64,000 nucleotides of DNA from Piscinibacter sp047600445 (GCF_047600445.1 NZ_JASGKT010000002.1:124001-188000); one strand, 5' to 3'. Positions 24,021-34,418 are shown, numbered from the stretch's first letter. Numbers and translations are program-made. The notes: generated by a model from the letters alone, not told the origin.

Positions 24021-24278
24021 TCAGTCCTTGAGCGACTCGATCAGGTCGATGTACTCCTGCATCGCCTCGTCCGCGCCCTTGCCCTTCAGCTCGTTCCAGG
24101 CGTCCCACTTGGCGCGGCCGACCATGTCGGTGAAGCCGGGGCGCTTGCTGTCCACGTCGCCGGCGGTGGCCTGCTTGTAGAGCGAGTAGATCTTCAAGAG
24201 CGTGGCGTTGTCGGGTTTCTCGGGCAGGTTCTTCGAGTCGGCCACCGCCTGCTCGAACGTCTTCTTGAGGTCGGCCAT
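24021..24278 (-). CDS. acyl-CoA-binding protein
   Basis: An 85-aa ACBP, a four-helix cytoplasmic carrier of long-chain acyl-CoA esters. Conserved residues are seen in FEQAVADSKNLPEKP, LLKIYSLYKQATAGD, and KWDAWNELKGKGADEAMQEY. The length is exactly that of the family. It is divergent from the wax ester synthase gene 98 bases away, which would use the acyl-CoA it carries. Confidence 0.93.
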   Translation of the reverse strand: MADLKKTFEQAVADSKNLPEKPDNATLLKIYSLYKQATAGDVDSKRPGFTDMVGRAKWDAWNELKGKGADEAMQEYIDLIESLKD

Positions 24279-24376
24279 GAGAGCGTCTCCTGTGGGTGAA
24301 AATCGGCATTGACGCTAGCGATGTTACCCAGCATCTTGGCGGCCCGATTCGAACGACATTCCCACAGGAGGCCCCG

Positions 24377-25801
24377 ATGCCGCTAGCCGTCGAGCGCATG
24401 TCGCGCGTTGACACCGCGTGGCTGCGCATGGACAACGACGTCAACCTGATGCTGATCGTCGGCGTCTGGATGCTGCAGCCGGGCATCACGCACGCCGACC
24501 TGTGCCGCCGCATCGAGGACAAGCTGCTCAAGTACGACCGCTTCCGCCAGCGCGTGGTGCAGGACGCGATAGGCGCCAACTGGGTCGAGGACGAGCATTT
24601 CGACATCGAGCACCACGTCGTGCGCGAGGTGCTGGAGCCGCGCCCCGGGCAGTCGATGCGCGACGCGCTGCAGGAGCGCGTCGGCGAGCTGGCCACGCAG
24701 CCGCTCGACCCGCGCCGCCCGCTGTGGCAGTACCACCTGGTCGAGCACTACGAGGGCGGCAGCGCGATGATCGCGCGGCTGCACCACTGCATCGCCGACG
24801 GCATCGCGCTGATCTCGGTGGTGATGTCGATCACCGACGGCGGCAGCGCGCCGCCGCAGCGCCGCGCGCGCGAGAAGCCCGACGAGGCGCACGAGGACGA
24901 CTGGCTCTCCGACGCCGTGCTCAAGCCGCTGACCGACCTGACCGTCAAGGCGATCGGCATGTACGGCAGCGGCATCGCCAAGTCGATGGAGATGCTGGCG
25001 CACCCGCAGCAGCCGCTGCTGGGCTCGCTGGACGCGGCGCGCGTCGGCTACCAGGCGGTCAACGACGCCGCGGCGCTGCTGCTGATGCCCGACGACTCGC
25101 CCACCGCGCTGAAGGGCAAGCCGGTCGGCAGGAAGGTCGTGGCGTGGAGCGAGCCGATGCCGCTCGACCGCGTCAAGACCATCGGCAAGGGCCTGGGCTG
25201 CTCGATCAACGACGTGCTGCTCGCCTGCGTGGCCGGCGCGATCGGCGCCTACCTGCGCGACAGCGGCGAAGACCCGGCCGGCAAGGACATCCGCGCGATG
25301 GTGCCGGTCAACCTGCGCCCGCTGGAAGAAGCCTGGAAGCTCGGCAACCGCTTCGGCCTCGCGCCGCTGGTGCTGCCGATCGGCATCGAGAACCCGATCG
25401 AGCGCGTCTACGCCGTGCGCCGGCGCATGGCCGCGCTGAAGGGCAGCTACCAGCCGTTGCTGGCCTTCGCGGTGCTGGCGGTGGCGGGCCTGCTGATCAA
25501 GCCGGCGCAGGACGCGCTGCTGGGCGTGTTCGCGCGCAAGTCCACCGCGGTGATGACCAACGTGCCCGGCCCGGCCAAGCCGCTGCAGTTGTGCGGCTCG
25601 ACGATCCGCCAGCAGATGTTCTGGGTGCCGGCCTCGGGCGACATCGGCGTCGGCGTGTCCATCCTCACCTACGCCGGCGGCGTGCAGTTCGGCCTGATCA
25701 CCGACGGCCTGCTGTGTCCGCAGCCGCAGAAGATCATCGACCGCTTCGAGCCCGAGTTCGAGAAGCTGCTGCTGCTCACGCTGATGCTGCCTTGGAGCTG
25801 A
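24377..25801 (+). CDS. wax ester synthase / acyl-CoA:diacylglycerol acyltransferase
   Basis: A 474-aa WS/DGAT-family enzyme making wax esters or triacylglycerol from acyl-CoA. The catalytic motif HHCIADG (His136, His137, Asp141, Gly142) is intact; LSRVD-like MSRVDTAWLRMD at the start, the NDVLLACVAGAIGAYL region and the C-terminal VMTNVPGPAKPL and FGLITD-type blocks are typical. AGGAGG lies 5 bases before ATG 24377. The next gene, a histidine kinase, overlaps its end. Neighbouring ACBP and PHA protein suggest a storage-lipid role. Confidence 0.9.
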   Translation: MPLAVERMSRVDTAWLRMDNDVNLMLIVGVWMLQPGITHADLCRRIEDKLLKYDRFRQRVVQDAIGANWVEDEHFDIEHHVVREVLEPRPGQSMRDALQERVGELATQPLDPRRPLWQYHLVEHYEGGSAMIARLHHCIADGIALISVVMSITDGGSAPPQRRAREKPDEAHEDDWLSDAVLKPLTDLTVKAIGMYGSGIAKSMEMLAHPQQPLLGSLDAARVGYQAVNDAAALLLMPDDSPTALKGKPVGRKVVAWSEPMPLDRVKTIGKGLGCSINDVLLACVAGAIGAYLRDSGEDPAGKDIRAMVPVNLRPLEEAWKLGNRFGLAPLVLPIGIENPIERVYAVRRRMAALKGSYQPLLAFAVLAVAGLLIKPAQDALLGVFARKSTAVMTNVPGPAKPLQLCGSTIRQQMFWVPASGDIGVGVSILTYAGGVQFGLITDGLLCPQPQKIIDRFEPEFEKLLLLTLMLPWS

Positions 25802-27948
25802 CGAGCGCGCGCGCCGGCCTCGACCGGCGCCTGCTGTGGTTCAACCTGCTGGTGCTGGCGCTGGTGGCGGCGCTGGTCGGGCTGTCGCAGCACGGCAGCC
25901 GCGACGCGGCGATGGAGCGCGCGCGTATCGCCACCGAGAACATCGCCGCCGCGCTGGCGCAGGGCCTGGGCACCGAGCTGGACCGCGTCGACATCGGCCT
26001 GCGCAACGCCGCGCTGGGTTTCGAGGCCGAGGCCGCCGCCGGCGCGCCCGACGCGGCGCGCATCGAGGCGCAACTGGCGCGGCAGCTCGAGCTACTGCCG
26101 CAGCTCCAGAGCATCCGCATCGCCGACGCCCAGGGCACGGTGCGCCACGGCCGCGGCGTCGCCGAGGCGCCGCGCACCAGCGTGGCCGACCGCGAGGACT
26201 TCGCGCTGGCGCGCGACGGCGGCGCGCCCGGGTCGCTGGTGTCCGGCCCGATGCAAACGCGCATCGGGCAGCACTGGGTGGTGGCGGTGGCGCGGCCGCT
26301 GCGCGACGCGCGCGGCGGCTTCGCCGGCATGATTTGGGCCAACGTCGACGTGGCGCGCTTCGCGCCGCTGCTCGACGGCGTCGACCTGGGCCGCGCCGGC
26401 GCGATCACCGTGCGCGGCGGCGATCTCGCGCTGGTGGCGCGGCGCAGCGCGGCCGGCGCGCCGGAGGCGCCGCCGGTGGGCTCGCGCAGCGTCTCGGCCG
26501 AACTGCAGCGCGCGCTGGCCGAACAGCCCGACGCCGGCACCTTCATCGCGCGCACCGCGATCGACGGTGTCGAGCGCATCAACGCCTACCGGCGCGTCGG
26601 CGCCACGCCGATGATCGTGCTGGCGGGCCTGGCCACCGACGACTTCCTCGGCCCCTGGCGCGCGCAGACGCGCCAGGTGGCGCTGCTGGCGGCGCTCGCG
26701 CTGCTGGTGCTGGCGGCCTCCTCGCTGCTGCTGCACCGGGCCTGGGCCGGCGAGGCGCGCAGCGCGCGCTCGCTGATCCGCGAGGGCGAGCGGCACCGCG
26801 CGCTGCTGCGCGCCGCCGGCGACGGCATGCACGTGCTCGACCGCGAGGGCCGCCTCGTCGAGATGAGCGATTCGTTCGCCGCGATGACGGGCTACACGCG
26901 CGACGAGCTGGCCGGGCGCCACATGAGCCTGTGGGTGGCCGACATGGAGCCCGACGAGATGGCGCGCCGCATGCGCAGCTTCGAGGTCGGCACGGCGGTG
27001 CGCTTCGGCGGCCGGCACCGCCGCAAGGATGGCAGCGTGTTCGACGTCGAGGTGGTCTGCCTGGGCGTGCGCATCGAGGGCGAGGAGCTGCTGTTCTGCT
27101 CCTCGCGCGACGTCACCGAGCGGCGTGCGCAGGCGCGCGAGCTGAAGCGCTATCGCGACCACCTCGAGACGCTGGTGGCCGAGCGCACCGGGCAGTGGCG
27201 CGCCGCGCTGGCGCGCGAGCAGGGCCTGCGCGCCGGCGCGGAGGCGCAGGCGCGCTCGCTGCGCGAGCTGCTCGAGCAGCGCGAGGAGTTCCTGCGCCTG
27301 CTGGCGCACGAGGTGCGCCAGCCGCTGAACAACGCCTCGGCGGCGTTGCAGAGCGCGCTGTCGGCGCTGCCGGCGGAAGGCGGCGCGGCCGAGCGCATCG
27401 CGCGCGCGCAGGCGGTGATCCGGCAGATCGTCGGCAGCCTGGACAACACGCTGGCGGCCAGCGCGCTGCTGGCCAGCGCGCGGCCGCTGGACCCGCGCGA
27501 CGCCGACGTCGGCGCGCTGATCGAGCTGAGCCTGGGCGACCTCGATGCCTCGCGGCGCTCGCGCGTGCGCGTCGAGCGCGTTTCGCCGACGCGCACCGCC
27601 AGCATGGACATCGCGCTGATGCGCCTGGCGCTGCGCAACGTGCTCGGCAACGCGCTGGCCTACTCGGCGCCCGATGCGCCGGTGCTGCTGCGCGTGGTCG
27701 ACAGCGACGAGCCGCTGGCGCTGGTGTTCGAGGTGGCCGACGAGGGCCCGGGCATCGCCGCCGAGCTGATGCCGCGCCTGTTCGAGCGCGGCGCGCGCGG
27801 CGCGCACGGCCTGCCCGGCCACGGCATCGGGCTGCATGTGGTGCGCCGCGTGATGGAGCTGCACGGCGGCAGCGTCGACGTGCGGCCGCTGCGGCCGCAG
27901 GCGCCGCATGGCGCGGTGTTCCGCCTCTGGCTGCCGCAGGGGCGCTGA
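25792..27948 (+). CDS. PAS-domain sensor histidine kinase
   Basis: A 718-aa membrane kinase. Helix 1 (about residues 14-32, LLWFNLLVLALVAALVGLS) and helix 2 (about 297-316) flank a periplasmic dCache-like sensor of some 260 residues. A PAS domain (about 334-445: HVLDREGRLVEMSDSFAAMTGY) is followed by a coiled coil, the HisKA box LLAHEVRQPLNNAS with phospho-His506, and the ATPase boxes NVLGNALAYS, VADEGPGI and GHGIGLHVVRR. No ATG is available; TTG 25792 overlaps the WS/DGAT stop by 10 bases (a CTG at 25798 is the alternative). Its stop abuts that of the convergent response regulator, the likely partner. Confidence 0.87.
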   Translation: MELTSARAGLDRRLLWFNLLVLALVAALVGLSQHGSRDAAMERARIATENIAAALAQGLGTELDRVDIGLRNAALGFEAEAAAGAPDAARIEAQLARQLELLPQLQSIRIADAQGTVRHGRGVAEAPRTSVADREDFALARDGGAPGSLVSGPMQTRIGQHWVVAVARPLRDARGGFAGMIWANVDVARFAPLLDGVDLGRAGAITVRGGDLALVARRSAAGAPEAPPVGSRSVSAELQRALAEQPDAGTFIARTAIDGVERINAYRRVGATPMIVLAGLATDDFLGPWRAQTRQVALLAALALLVLAASSLLLHRAWAGEARSARSLIREGERHRALLRAAGDGMHVLDREGRLVEMSDSFAAMTGYTRDELAGRHMSLWVADMEPDEMARRMRSFEVGTAVRFGGRHRRKDGSVFDVEVVCLGVRIEGEELLFCSSRDVTERRAQARELKRYRDHLETLVAERTGQWRAALAREQGLRAGAEAQARSLRELLEQREEFLRLLAHEVRQPLNNASAALQSALSALPAEGGAAERIARAQAVIRQIVGSLDNTLAASALLASARPLDPRDADVGALIELSLGDLDASRRSRVRVERVSPTRTASMDIALMRLALRNVLGNALAYSAPDAPVLLRVVDSDEPLALVFEVADEGPGIAAELMPRLFERGARGAHGLPGHGIGLHVVRRVMELHGGSVDVRPLRPQAPHGAVFRLWLPQGR

Positions 27949-28653
27949 CTACGCGCCGCGCAGCGGCCCGCGGAACACGTAGCCCACGCGCGACAGCGCC
28001 TGCAGGGGCACCGGGCTGGCGGTGGCGCGTTCGATGCGCCGGCGCAGCCGGTAGATGATCGCGCTGAGCGTGTTGTCGGGCTCGTCGCCGACCGGGCGGC
28101 CGAGGTGCTGGCACAGCGCTTCGCGCGTCACCGGCTGGCCCTCGGCCTGCACGAAACGCTGCATCACGGCGAGATCGAGGTCGGACAGGTCGATGCGCAC
28201 GCCGTCCGGCGCGATCAACTGGCCGGCCGGGCGGTCGAGCAGCCACTCGCCCGAGCTGCTGTACGAGGTGACGCGGCGGTGCACCGCGCGCACCGCCACC
28301 ACCACCTGGTCGAAGCTCACCGGCTTGGCCAGGTGCATGTCGGCGCCGGCGTCGACCACCGACGAGAACACGTCCGGCGCGAGTCGCCCCGACACCACCA
28401 GCAGCCCGGCCTGCGTGCGCCGGCGCAGGATGCGGATCAGCTCGACGCCGTCCACGCCGGGCAGCATCAGGTCGAGGATGTAGAAGTTGAACGAGAACGG
28501 CGAGGCGTGGGCCAGCAGCTCGTTGCTGTCGGCGAAGGGCTGCACCTCGATGTCGAGGCCGCGCAGGTGCGCGGCCAGGTAGTCGCGGTACTCGGCGTCG
28601 TCGTCGACCAGGGCCAGCGTGCGCGGCAGCGGCGAAGCGGTGGGGTTCGACAT
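27949..28653 (-). CDS. OmpR-type response regulator
   Basis: A 234-aa regulator. The receiver domain (residues ~12-125) has the acidic pocket LVDDDAEY, phospho-acceptor Asp61 in YILDLMLPGVDG and Lys110 in LAKPVSF. The C-terminal winged helix (about 135-230) contains VTREALCQHLGRP, NTLSAIIYRLRRRIE and the closing LSRVGYVFRG. It converges on the histidine kinase with no bases between the two stops. This tail-to-tail layout suggests a cognate pair, although they are separately transcribed. Confidence 0.9.
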   Translation of the reverse strand: MSNPTASPLPRTLALVDDDAEYRDYLAAHLRGLDIEVQPFADSNELLAHASPFSFNFYILDLMLPGVDGVELIRILRRRTQAGLLVVSGRLAPDVFSSVVDAGADMHLAKPVSFDQVVVAVRAVHRRVTSYSSSGEWLLDRPAGQLIAPDGVRIDLSDLDLAVMQRFVQAEGQPVTREALCQHLGRPVGDEPDNTLSAIIYRLRRRIERATASPVPLQALSRVGYVFRGPLRGA

Positions 28654-28715
28654 GGGCTGGCGTGCTCCCGGCGGAAGAACCCGGAAATTCTATCCAGCGG
28701 GCGCGCGCCGGGCGC

Positions 28716-29489
28716 TCAGTCCTCCAGCTCGGCCTTCGCCATCTCGACGTCGAGCCGCTCCATCGCGTCGGCGGCCTCGCAGGCGGCCGCGTCGGCGTAG
28801 AGCTTCTCGGCCTCCTTCATCTTCTTGTCGCCTTCGAGCATCACCAGGCCGTTGGCGTACTCCACCATCGCGATCGCCGAGGCCGGGTTGAGCTTGAGCG
28901 CGGTCTTGTACATCAGCAGGCCCTGGTCCTTGCTGGCGCCCTGGGTGCGGCCGAGCAGCGCGCCGACCTTGTCGATCACCTCGGCGTGGAAGGCGCCCAG
29001 CGCGATGTGCGCGTCGGCGTGGCGCGGCTGCAGCTTGATGGCCGTCTCCAGCGCCGCCTTGACCTTGCTGCCCAGGCCCTGCGCCAGCGCCTTGGCGACG
29101 CTGATGCCCTGGCTGTAGCGGCCCAGCGCGTAGGCCTGCCAGTACCAGGCGTTCGCGTTCTTCGGATCCTCGGCCTGCTGCGCCTCGGCGCGCTGGGCGA
29201 CTTCCATGAACATCGCCAGCTTGGTCTTCTCGCTCTTTTCCAGGTAGTTGGCGTAGATCGCCTGGGCCTTGTTGGCCACCGTGACGCCGGCCGCGCCGGC
29301 CTTCAGCCCGGCCTCGTGGGCCTTCTGGAACTCGCCGGCGTGGAACAGCGCCCAGGCGGCCAGCACCTTGTCGTCCTTCGGTAGCGGTTCGGCGTCGCCG
29401 GCGTGCAGCCGCGCCCACTTCTTCTTCAGCGCCGCGGCGTCGTAGACGTACGCCGAGTTGTCGTGCGGAAAGGCGGTCCACTTGGCCAT
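28716..29489 (-). CDS. TPR-like protein
   Basis: A 257-aa soluble helical protein without a signal peptide. Helix pairs with TPR spacing recur: VLAAWALFHAGEFQKAHEAG, NANAWYWQAYALGRYSQGI, ADAHIALGAFHAEVIDKVG and LYADAAACEAADAME. A role as scaffold or chaperone is possible, but no partner is evident. It lies 22 bases downstream of the TetR gene on the same strand, so the regulator and this protein may form a unit. Confidence 0.7.
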   Translation of the reverse strand: MAKWTAFPHDNSAYVYDAAALKKKWARLHAGDAEPLPKDDKVLAAWALFHAGEFQKAHEAGLKAGAAGVTVANKAQAIYANYLEKSEKTKLAMFMEVAQRAEAQQAEDPKNANAWYWQAYALGRYSQGISVAKALAQGLGSKVKAALETAIKLQPRHADAHIALGAFHAEVIDKVGALLGRTQGASKDQGLLMYKTALKLNPASAIAMVEYANGLVMLEGDKKMKEAEKLYADAAACEAADAMERLDVEMAKAELED

Positions 29490-29511
29490 GATGTCTGTCT
29501 CCTTCGTTGAA

Positions 29512-30174
29512 TCAGCGTTTTTCGTAGGAACCGGCGAGCGCGTGCAGGTGGTCGCGCTGCGAGGCTTCGAGGTAGGGCATCAGCAGGCCGAGCACGTGGA
29601 AGGCGCCGCGCAGCAGCGCCGCGCCGGCGCTTTCGGGCTCCAGCGCGCGGCGCGGGTCGCGCACGTACTCGTAGCTCAGCCAGTAGGTCAGCAGCACGGC
29701 CATCGAGGTGGCCACCGGCGCCATGTCGCGCGTGGCGATGCTCATCGCGCCGCCGCGCGTCAGCCCGGCCATCACGTTCTGGATCGCCTGGTTCTTGTCG
29801 CGCAGCACGAACTGGAAGTGCGTCTCCAGCCGGCGGTTCTTCGACAGCAGGTCGTTCAGGTCGCGGTACAGGAAGCGGTACTGCCAGATCAGCTCGAACA
29901 GCATGTGGAACAGCAGCCAGGCGTCCTCGACGTTGTTGACCTGGTCGGAGGCCTGCAGCAGCTCGCGCAGCGCGCGCTCGTAGCGGTCGAACAGGCTGTT
30001 GATCAGCTCGTCCTTGGCCGGGTAGTGGTAGTACAGGTTGCCGGGGCTGATGTTCAGCTCGGCGGAGATCAGCGTGGTCGAGACGTTCGGCTCGCCGAAG
30101 CGGTTGAACAGCTCGAGGGTGACCTCCAGGATGCGTTCGGCCGTGCGGCGCGGTTTCTTGGGGCTGCTGGCCAT
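29512..30174 (-). CDS. TetR-family transcriptional regulator
   Basis: A 220-aa regulator. The N-terminal DNA-binding domain is clear (RTAERILEVTLELFNRFGEP, then VSTTLISAELNISPGNLYYHY, residues ~10-55). The C-terminal ligand domain is rich in aromatic residues (FELIWQYRFLYRDLNDLL), suggesting a hydrophobic, perhaps fatty-acyl, ligand. ATG 30174 is chosen because the family start MASSPKKPRRTAERIL begins there; upstream readings are not homologous. It is divergent from the ABC exporter genes and may control them. Confidence 0.85.
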   Translation of the reverse strand: MASSPKKPRRTAERILEVTLELFNRFGEPNVSTTLISAELNISPGNLYYHYPAKDELINSLFDRYERALRELLQASDQVNNVEDAWLLFHMLFELIWQYRFLYRDLNDLLSKNRRLETHFQFVLRDKNQAIQNVMAGLTRGGAMSIATRDMAPVATSMAVLLTYWLSYEYVRDPRRALEPESAGAALLRGAFHVLGLLMPYLEASQRDHLHALAGSYEKR

Positions 30175-30296
30175 GGGCGGCTCTTGTGGGATGCCGGGGG
30201 AATCTAGCACCGAAGCCGCGTCGCCCGCACGAGCGTCGGCCCTAATCGCGGGCGCCGCCTGCACGCCGGCGAGCGTCTGCCTACAATCGCGCGCCG

Positions 30297-31220
30297 ATGC
30301 CCGCCGCCGTCTCCTTCCAGAACGTCTCCAAGACCTACCGCGGCGCGCACGGCGAGTTGCGCGCCTTGAGCGATGTCGGTTTCGACATCCAGCCGGGCGA
30401 GTTCTTCGGCCTGCTCGGGCCGAACGGCGCAGGCAAGACCACGCTGATCAGCATCCTCGCCGGCCTGGCGCGCGCCAGCGCCGGGCGCGTGGCGGTGATG
30501 GGCCACGACGTGGTGGCCGACTACGCCGCCGCGCGCCGCAGCCTCGGCATCGTGCCGCAGGAGCTGGTGTTCGACCCCTTCTTCAGCGTGCGCGAGGCGC
30601 TGCGCATCCAGAGCGGCTACTTCGGCGTGAAGAACAACGCCGCGTGGATCGACGAGCTGCTCGAAAACCTCGGCCTGGCCGACAAGGCCGACGCCAACAT
30701 GCGCCAGCTCAGCGGCGGCATGAAGCGCCGCGTGCTGGTGGCGCAGGCGCTGGTGCACCGCCCGCCGGTGATCGTGCTCGACGAGCCGACCGCCGGCGTC
30801 GACGTCGAGCTGCGCCAGACGCTGTGGCAGTTCGTCGCGCGGCTGAACCGCGACGGCCACACCGTGCTGCTGACCACCCACTACCTCGAGGAAGCCGAGG
30901 CGCTGTGCCAGCGCATCGCGATGCTGAAGCAGGGGCGCATCGTGGCGCTGGACCGCACCTCGGCGCTGCTGGCCGGCACCGCCAGCACCATGCTGCGCTT
31001 CAAGACGGACCAGGCGCTGCCGGCCTCGCTGGCGGCGCGCTCGCGTGTCACCGGGCGCATCGTGCAGGTCAAGGCGCACGACGCGGCCGAGGTGGAGACC
31101 ATCCTCGCCACGCTGCGCGCCGCCGGCTGCCGGCCGGAAGACCTGGAGATCGGCCGCGCCGACCTGGAGGACGTGTTCCTGGAGATCATGCAGGGCGAGC
31201 CGGCGAGGGTGCCGGCATGA
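30297..31220 (+). CDS. ABC-2 type transporter, ATP-binding protein
   Basis: A 307-aa ATPase with Walker A GPNGAGKTT, Q-loop IVPQELVF, signature QLSGGMKRR, Walker B VIVLDEPTAGVD and the switch His in TTHYLEE. The C-terminal extension of about 80 residues, ending DLEDVFLEIMQ, is normal for the YadG/drug-export subgroup. A TACAAT hexamer at 30282-30287 ends 9 bases before the ATG, so transcripts may have almost no leader. The permease gene overlaps its stop (ATGA). In related genomes this pair sits between mla and bolA. Confidence 0.92.
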   Translation: MPAAVSFQNVSKTYRGAHGELRALSDVGFDIQPGEFFGLLGPNGAGKTTLISILAGLARASAGRVAVMGHDVVADYAAARRSLGIVPQELVFDPFFSVREALRIQSGYFGVKNNAAWIDELLENLGLADKADANMRQLSGGMKRRVLVAQALVHRPPVIVLDEPTAGVDVELRQTLWQFVARLNRDGHTVLLTTHYLEEAEALCQRIAMLKQGRIVALDRTSALLAGTASTMLRFKTDQALPASLAARSRVTGRIVQVKAHDAAEVETILATLRAAGCRPEDLEIGRADLEDVFLEIMQGEPARVPA

Positions 31221-31984
31221 GCAACGCGCTGTCGGGCGCCCGCACGCTGCTCTACAAGGAGGTGCTGCGCTTCTGGAAGGTTTCTTTCCAGACCATCGCC
31301 GCGCCGGTGCTCACCGCGGTGCTGTACCTGCTGATCTTCGGCCACGTGCTGGAAGACCACGTCAAGGTCTACGACCGCATCGGCTACACCAGCTTCCTGA
31401 TCCCCGGGCTGGTGATGATGAGCGTGCTGCAGAACGCCTTCGCCAACAGCAGCAGCTCGCTGATCCAGAGCAAGATCACCGGCAACCTCGTGTTCCTGCT
31501 GGTGACGCCGCTGTCGCACTGGGCCTGGTTCGCGGCCTACGTCGGCGCCTCGATGGTGCGCGCGCTGGCGGTGGGCGCCGGCGTGCTGCTGGTCACCGTG
31601 TGGTTCGCGCCGCTGCACGCCGCCGAGCCGGCGTGGATCGTGGTGTTCGCGGTGCTCGGCGCGGCCATGCTCGGCACGCTGGGCCTGATCGCCGGGCTGT
31701 GGGCGGAGAAGTTCGACCAGATGGCCGGTTTCCAGAACTTCATCATCATGCCGATGACCTTCCTCTCCGGCGTGTTCTATTCGGTGCACTCGCTGCCCGG
31801 CTTCTGGCAGGCGGTGAGCCACCTGAACCCGTTCTTCTACATGATCGACGGCTTCCGGCGCGGCTTCTTCGGGGTCAGCGACGTGTCGCCGTGGACCAGC
31901 CTGGCCATCGTCGGCACCAGCTTCGTCGGCGTCGCCGCGCTGGCGCTGCACCTGCTGCGCACCGGCTACAAGCTGCGCCACTGA
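31217..31984 (+). CDS. ABC-2 type transporter, permease
   Basis: A 255-aa inner-membrane permease with six hydrophobic segments (for example IAAPVLTAVLYLLIFGHV and ALAVGAGVLLVTVWFAPL) and the ABC-2 signature region FIIMPMTFLSGVFYSV followed by LPGFWQAVSHLNPFFYMIDG. It matches the YadH subgroup. ATG 31217 overlaps the ATPase stop. The exported substrate is unknown. A short repeat begins at its stop codon. Confidence 0.92.
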   Translation: MSNALSGARTLLYKEVLRFWKVSFQTIAAPVLTAVLYLLIFGHVLEDHVKVYDRIGYTSFLIPGLVMMSVLQNAFANSSSSLIQSKITGNLVFLLVTPLSHWAWFAAYVGASMVRALAVGAGVLLVTVWFAPLHAAEPAWIVVFAVLGAAMLGTLGLIAGLWAEKFDQMAGFQNFIIMPMTFLSGVFYSVHSLPGFWQAVSHLNPFFYMIDGFRRGFFGVSDVSPWTSLAIVGTSFVGVAALALHLLRTGYKLRH

Positions 31985-32043
31985 CGAGGCCCCCCAGTCG
32001 CTTCGCTCCTGCCCCCAAGGGGCGCCGTCCGGCTTGGGGCGGC
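31982..32043 (+). repeat. intergenic palindromic repeat, copy A
   Basis: It begins at the permease stop codon (TGACGAGGCCCCCCAGTCGC) and reads on through CTTCGCTCCTGCCCCCAAGG and a GC-rich palindrome. It is the most diverged of three related elements (others at 33689-33752 and 46598-46650). All start at a stop codon and lie in the direction of transcription. Confidence 0.65.
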
Positions 32044-32061
32044 CCGGCGCCGGACTAGAAT
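32034..32061 (+). promoter_or_regulatory. possible bolA-murA promoter
   Basis: TTGGGG (32034-32039), a 16-base spacer and TAGAAT (32056-32061). The hexamer ends 7 bases before the bolA ATG, so a transcript would be leaderless or nearly so. Confidence 0.4.
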
Positions 32062-32068
32062 CCCGCCC

Positions 32069-32338
32069 ATGGCCGAACCCACCCCCGCCGACGTGCAGCG
32101 CTTCATCGCGCAGGGGCTGGCCTGCGAGCATCTCGAGGTCGAAGGCGACGGGCGGCACTTCTTCGCCACCATCGTCTCGGCCGAGTTCGAGGGCGCCAGC
32201 CGCGTCAAGCGCCACCAGCGGGTCTTCCAGGCCCTGGGCGATAGAATGCGCGAGCAGATCCACGCCCTGTCGATGAAGACGCTGACCCCCGCCGAGTGGG
32301 CTTCGCAAGCCGCCTCGGCCACCACCCACCACCACTGA
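32069..32338 (+). CDS. BolA/IbaG-family protein
   Basis: An 89-aa BolA-like protein of the IbaG (YrbA) type, a partner of monothiol glutaredoxins in iron-sulfur handling. The family core is visible as EHLEVEGDGRHFFATIVSAEF and the conserved His in KRHQRVFQALGDRM. The C-terminus ends in three His (ATTHHH). Its position before murA is conserved in beta- and gammaproteobacteria. Confidence 0.9.
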   Translation: MAEPTPADVQRFIAQGLACEHLEVEGDGRHFFATIVSAEFEGASRVKRHQRVFQALGDRMREQIHALSMKTLTPAEWASQAASATTHHH

Positions 32339-32431
32339 ACCCCGCCGCAGTGCCTGCTGCGGCGCTCGGGCCTGCGCCCAGCGCGGGTCTCGGGAGCCGG
32401 GTGGGTCGTGCGGCGCCAGCCACTCGACACC

Positions 32432-33688
<1,257 letters not shown>

Positions 33689-33691
<3 letters not shown>

Positions 33692-33752
33692 AGCCCCCTA
33701 GCTCACTTCGTTCGCGACCCCCCGAGGGGGCGCGCAGCGCCCTTCGGGCGGC
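33689..33752 (+). repeat. intergenic palindromic repeat, copy B
   Basis: It starts at the murA stop (TGAAGCCCCCTAGCTCAC), continues TTCGTTCGCGACCCCCCG and AGGGGGCGCGCAGCGC, and ends 15 bases before hisG. It is closely similar to copy C at 46598-46650. The CCCCC/GGGGG pairs can form a hairpin. Confidence 0.8.
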
Positions 33753-33767
33753 CGTGCGGGCGCTGCC

Positions 33768-34418
33768 ATGACCAGCATCACCCTCGCCCTCTCGAAAGGC
33801 CGCATCTTCGACGAGACCCTGCCGCTGCTGAAGGCGGCCGGCATCGAAGTGGCCGAAGACCCGGAGAAGAGCCGCAAGCTCATCATCGGCACCAGCCGCC
33901 CCGAGGTGCGCATCGTGCTGGTGCGCGCCACCGACGTGCCCACCTACGTGCAGCACGGCGGCGCCGACCTCGGCGTGGTCGGGCGCGACACGCTGCTCGA
34001 ACACGGCGGCCAGGGCCTGTACCAGCCGCTCGACCTGAAGATCGCCCGCTGCCGCATGAGCGTCGCGGTGCGCACCGACTTCGACTACGCCGGCGCGGTC
34101 AAGCAGGGTTCGCGCATCCGCGTGGCGACCAAGTACACGCGGATCGCGCGCGACCACTTCGCCGACAAGGGCGTGCACGTCGACCTGATCAAGCTCTACG
34201 GCTCGATGGAGCTGGCGCCGCTGACCGGGCTGGCCGACGCGATCGTCGACCTGGTCTCCACCGGCAGCACGCTGAAGGCGAACAAGCTGGTCGAGGTGGA
34301 GCAGATCATGCAGATCTCGTCGCGGCTGGTGGTCAACCAGGCGGCGCTCAAGCTCAAGCGCGAGGCGATCCGCGGCATCATCAACGCTTTCGAGCGCGCG
34401 GTGGGGGCATCGGCATGA
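33768..34418 (+). CDS. hisG: ATP phosphoribosyltransferase, short form
   Basis: A 216-aa catalytic subunit for the first step of histidine synthesis, joining ATP and PRPP. It begins LALSKGRIFDETLPLL and has GADLGVVGRDTLLEHG and the PRPP-loop VDLVSTGSTLKANKLVE. The C-terminal regulatory domain of long HisG is absent, so by family knowledge it needs HisZ, which is not in this window. Its stop overlaps hisD. Confidence 0.95.
   Translation: MTSITLALSKGRIFDETLPLLKAAGIEVAEDPEKSRKLIIGTSRPEVRIVLVRATDVPTYVQHGGADLGVVGRDTLLEHGGQGLYQPLDLKIARCRMSVAVRTDFDYAGAVKQGSRIRVATKYTRIARDHFADKGVHVDLIKLYGSMELAPLTGLADAIVDLVSTGSTLKANKLVEVEQIMQISSRLVVNQAALKLKREAIRGIINAFERAVGASA

Noticed and set aside
24418..25791. 1176-codon frame starting far upstream of the histidine kinase
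   Set aside because: Before 25792 it is the wrong frame of WS/DGAT and is Arg/Ala-rich noise; kinase homology starts at the first membrane helix.
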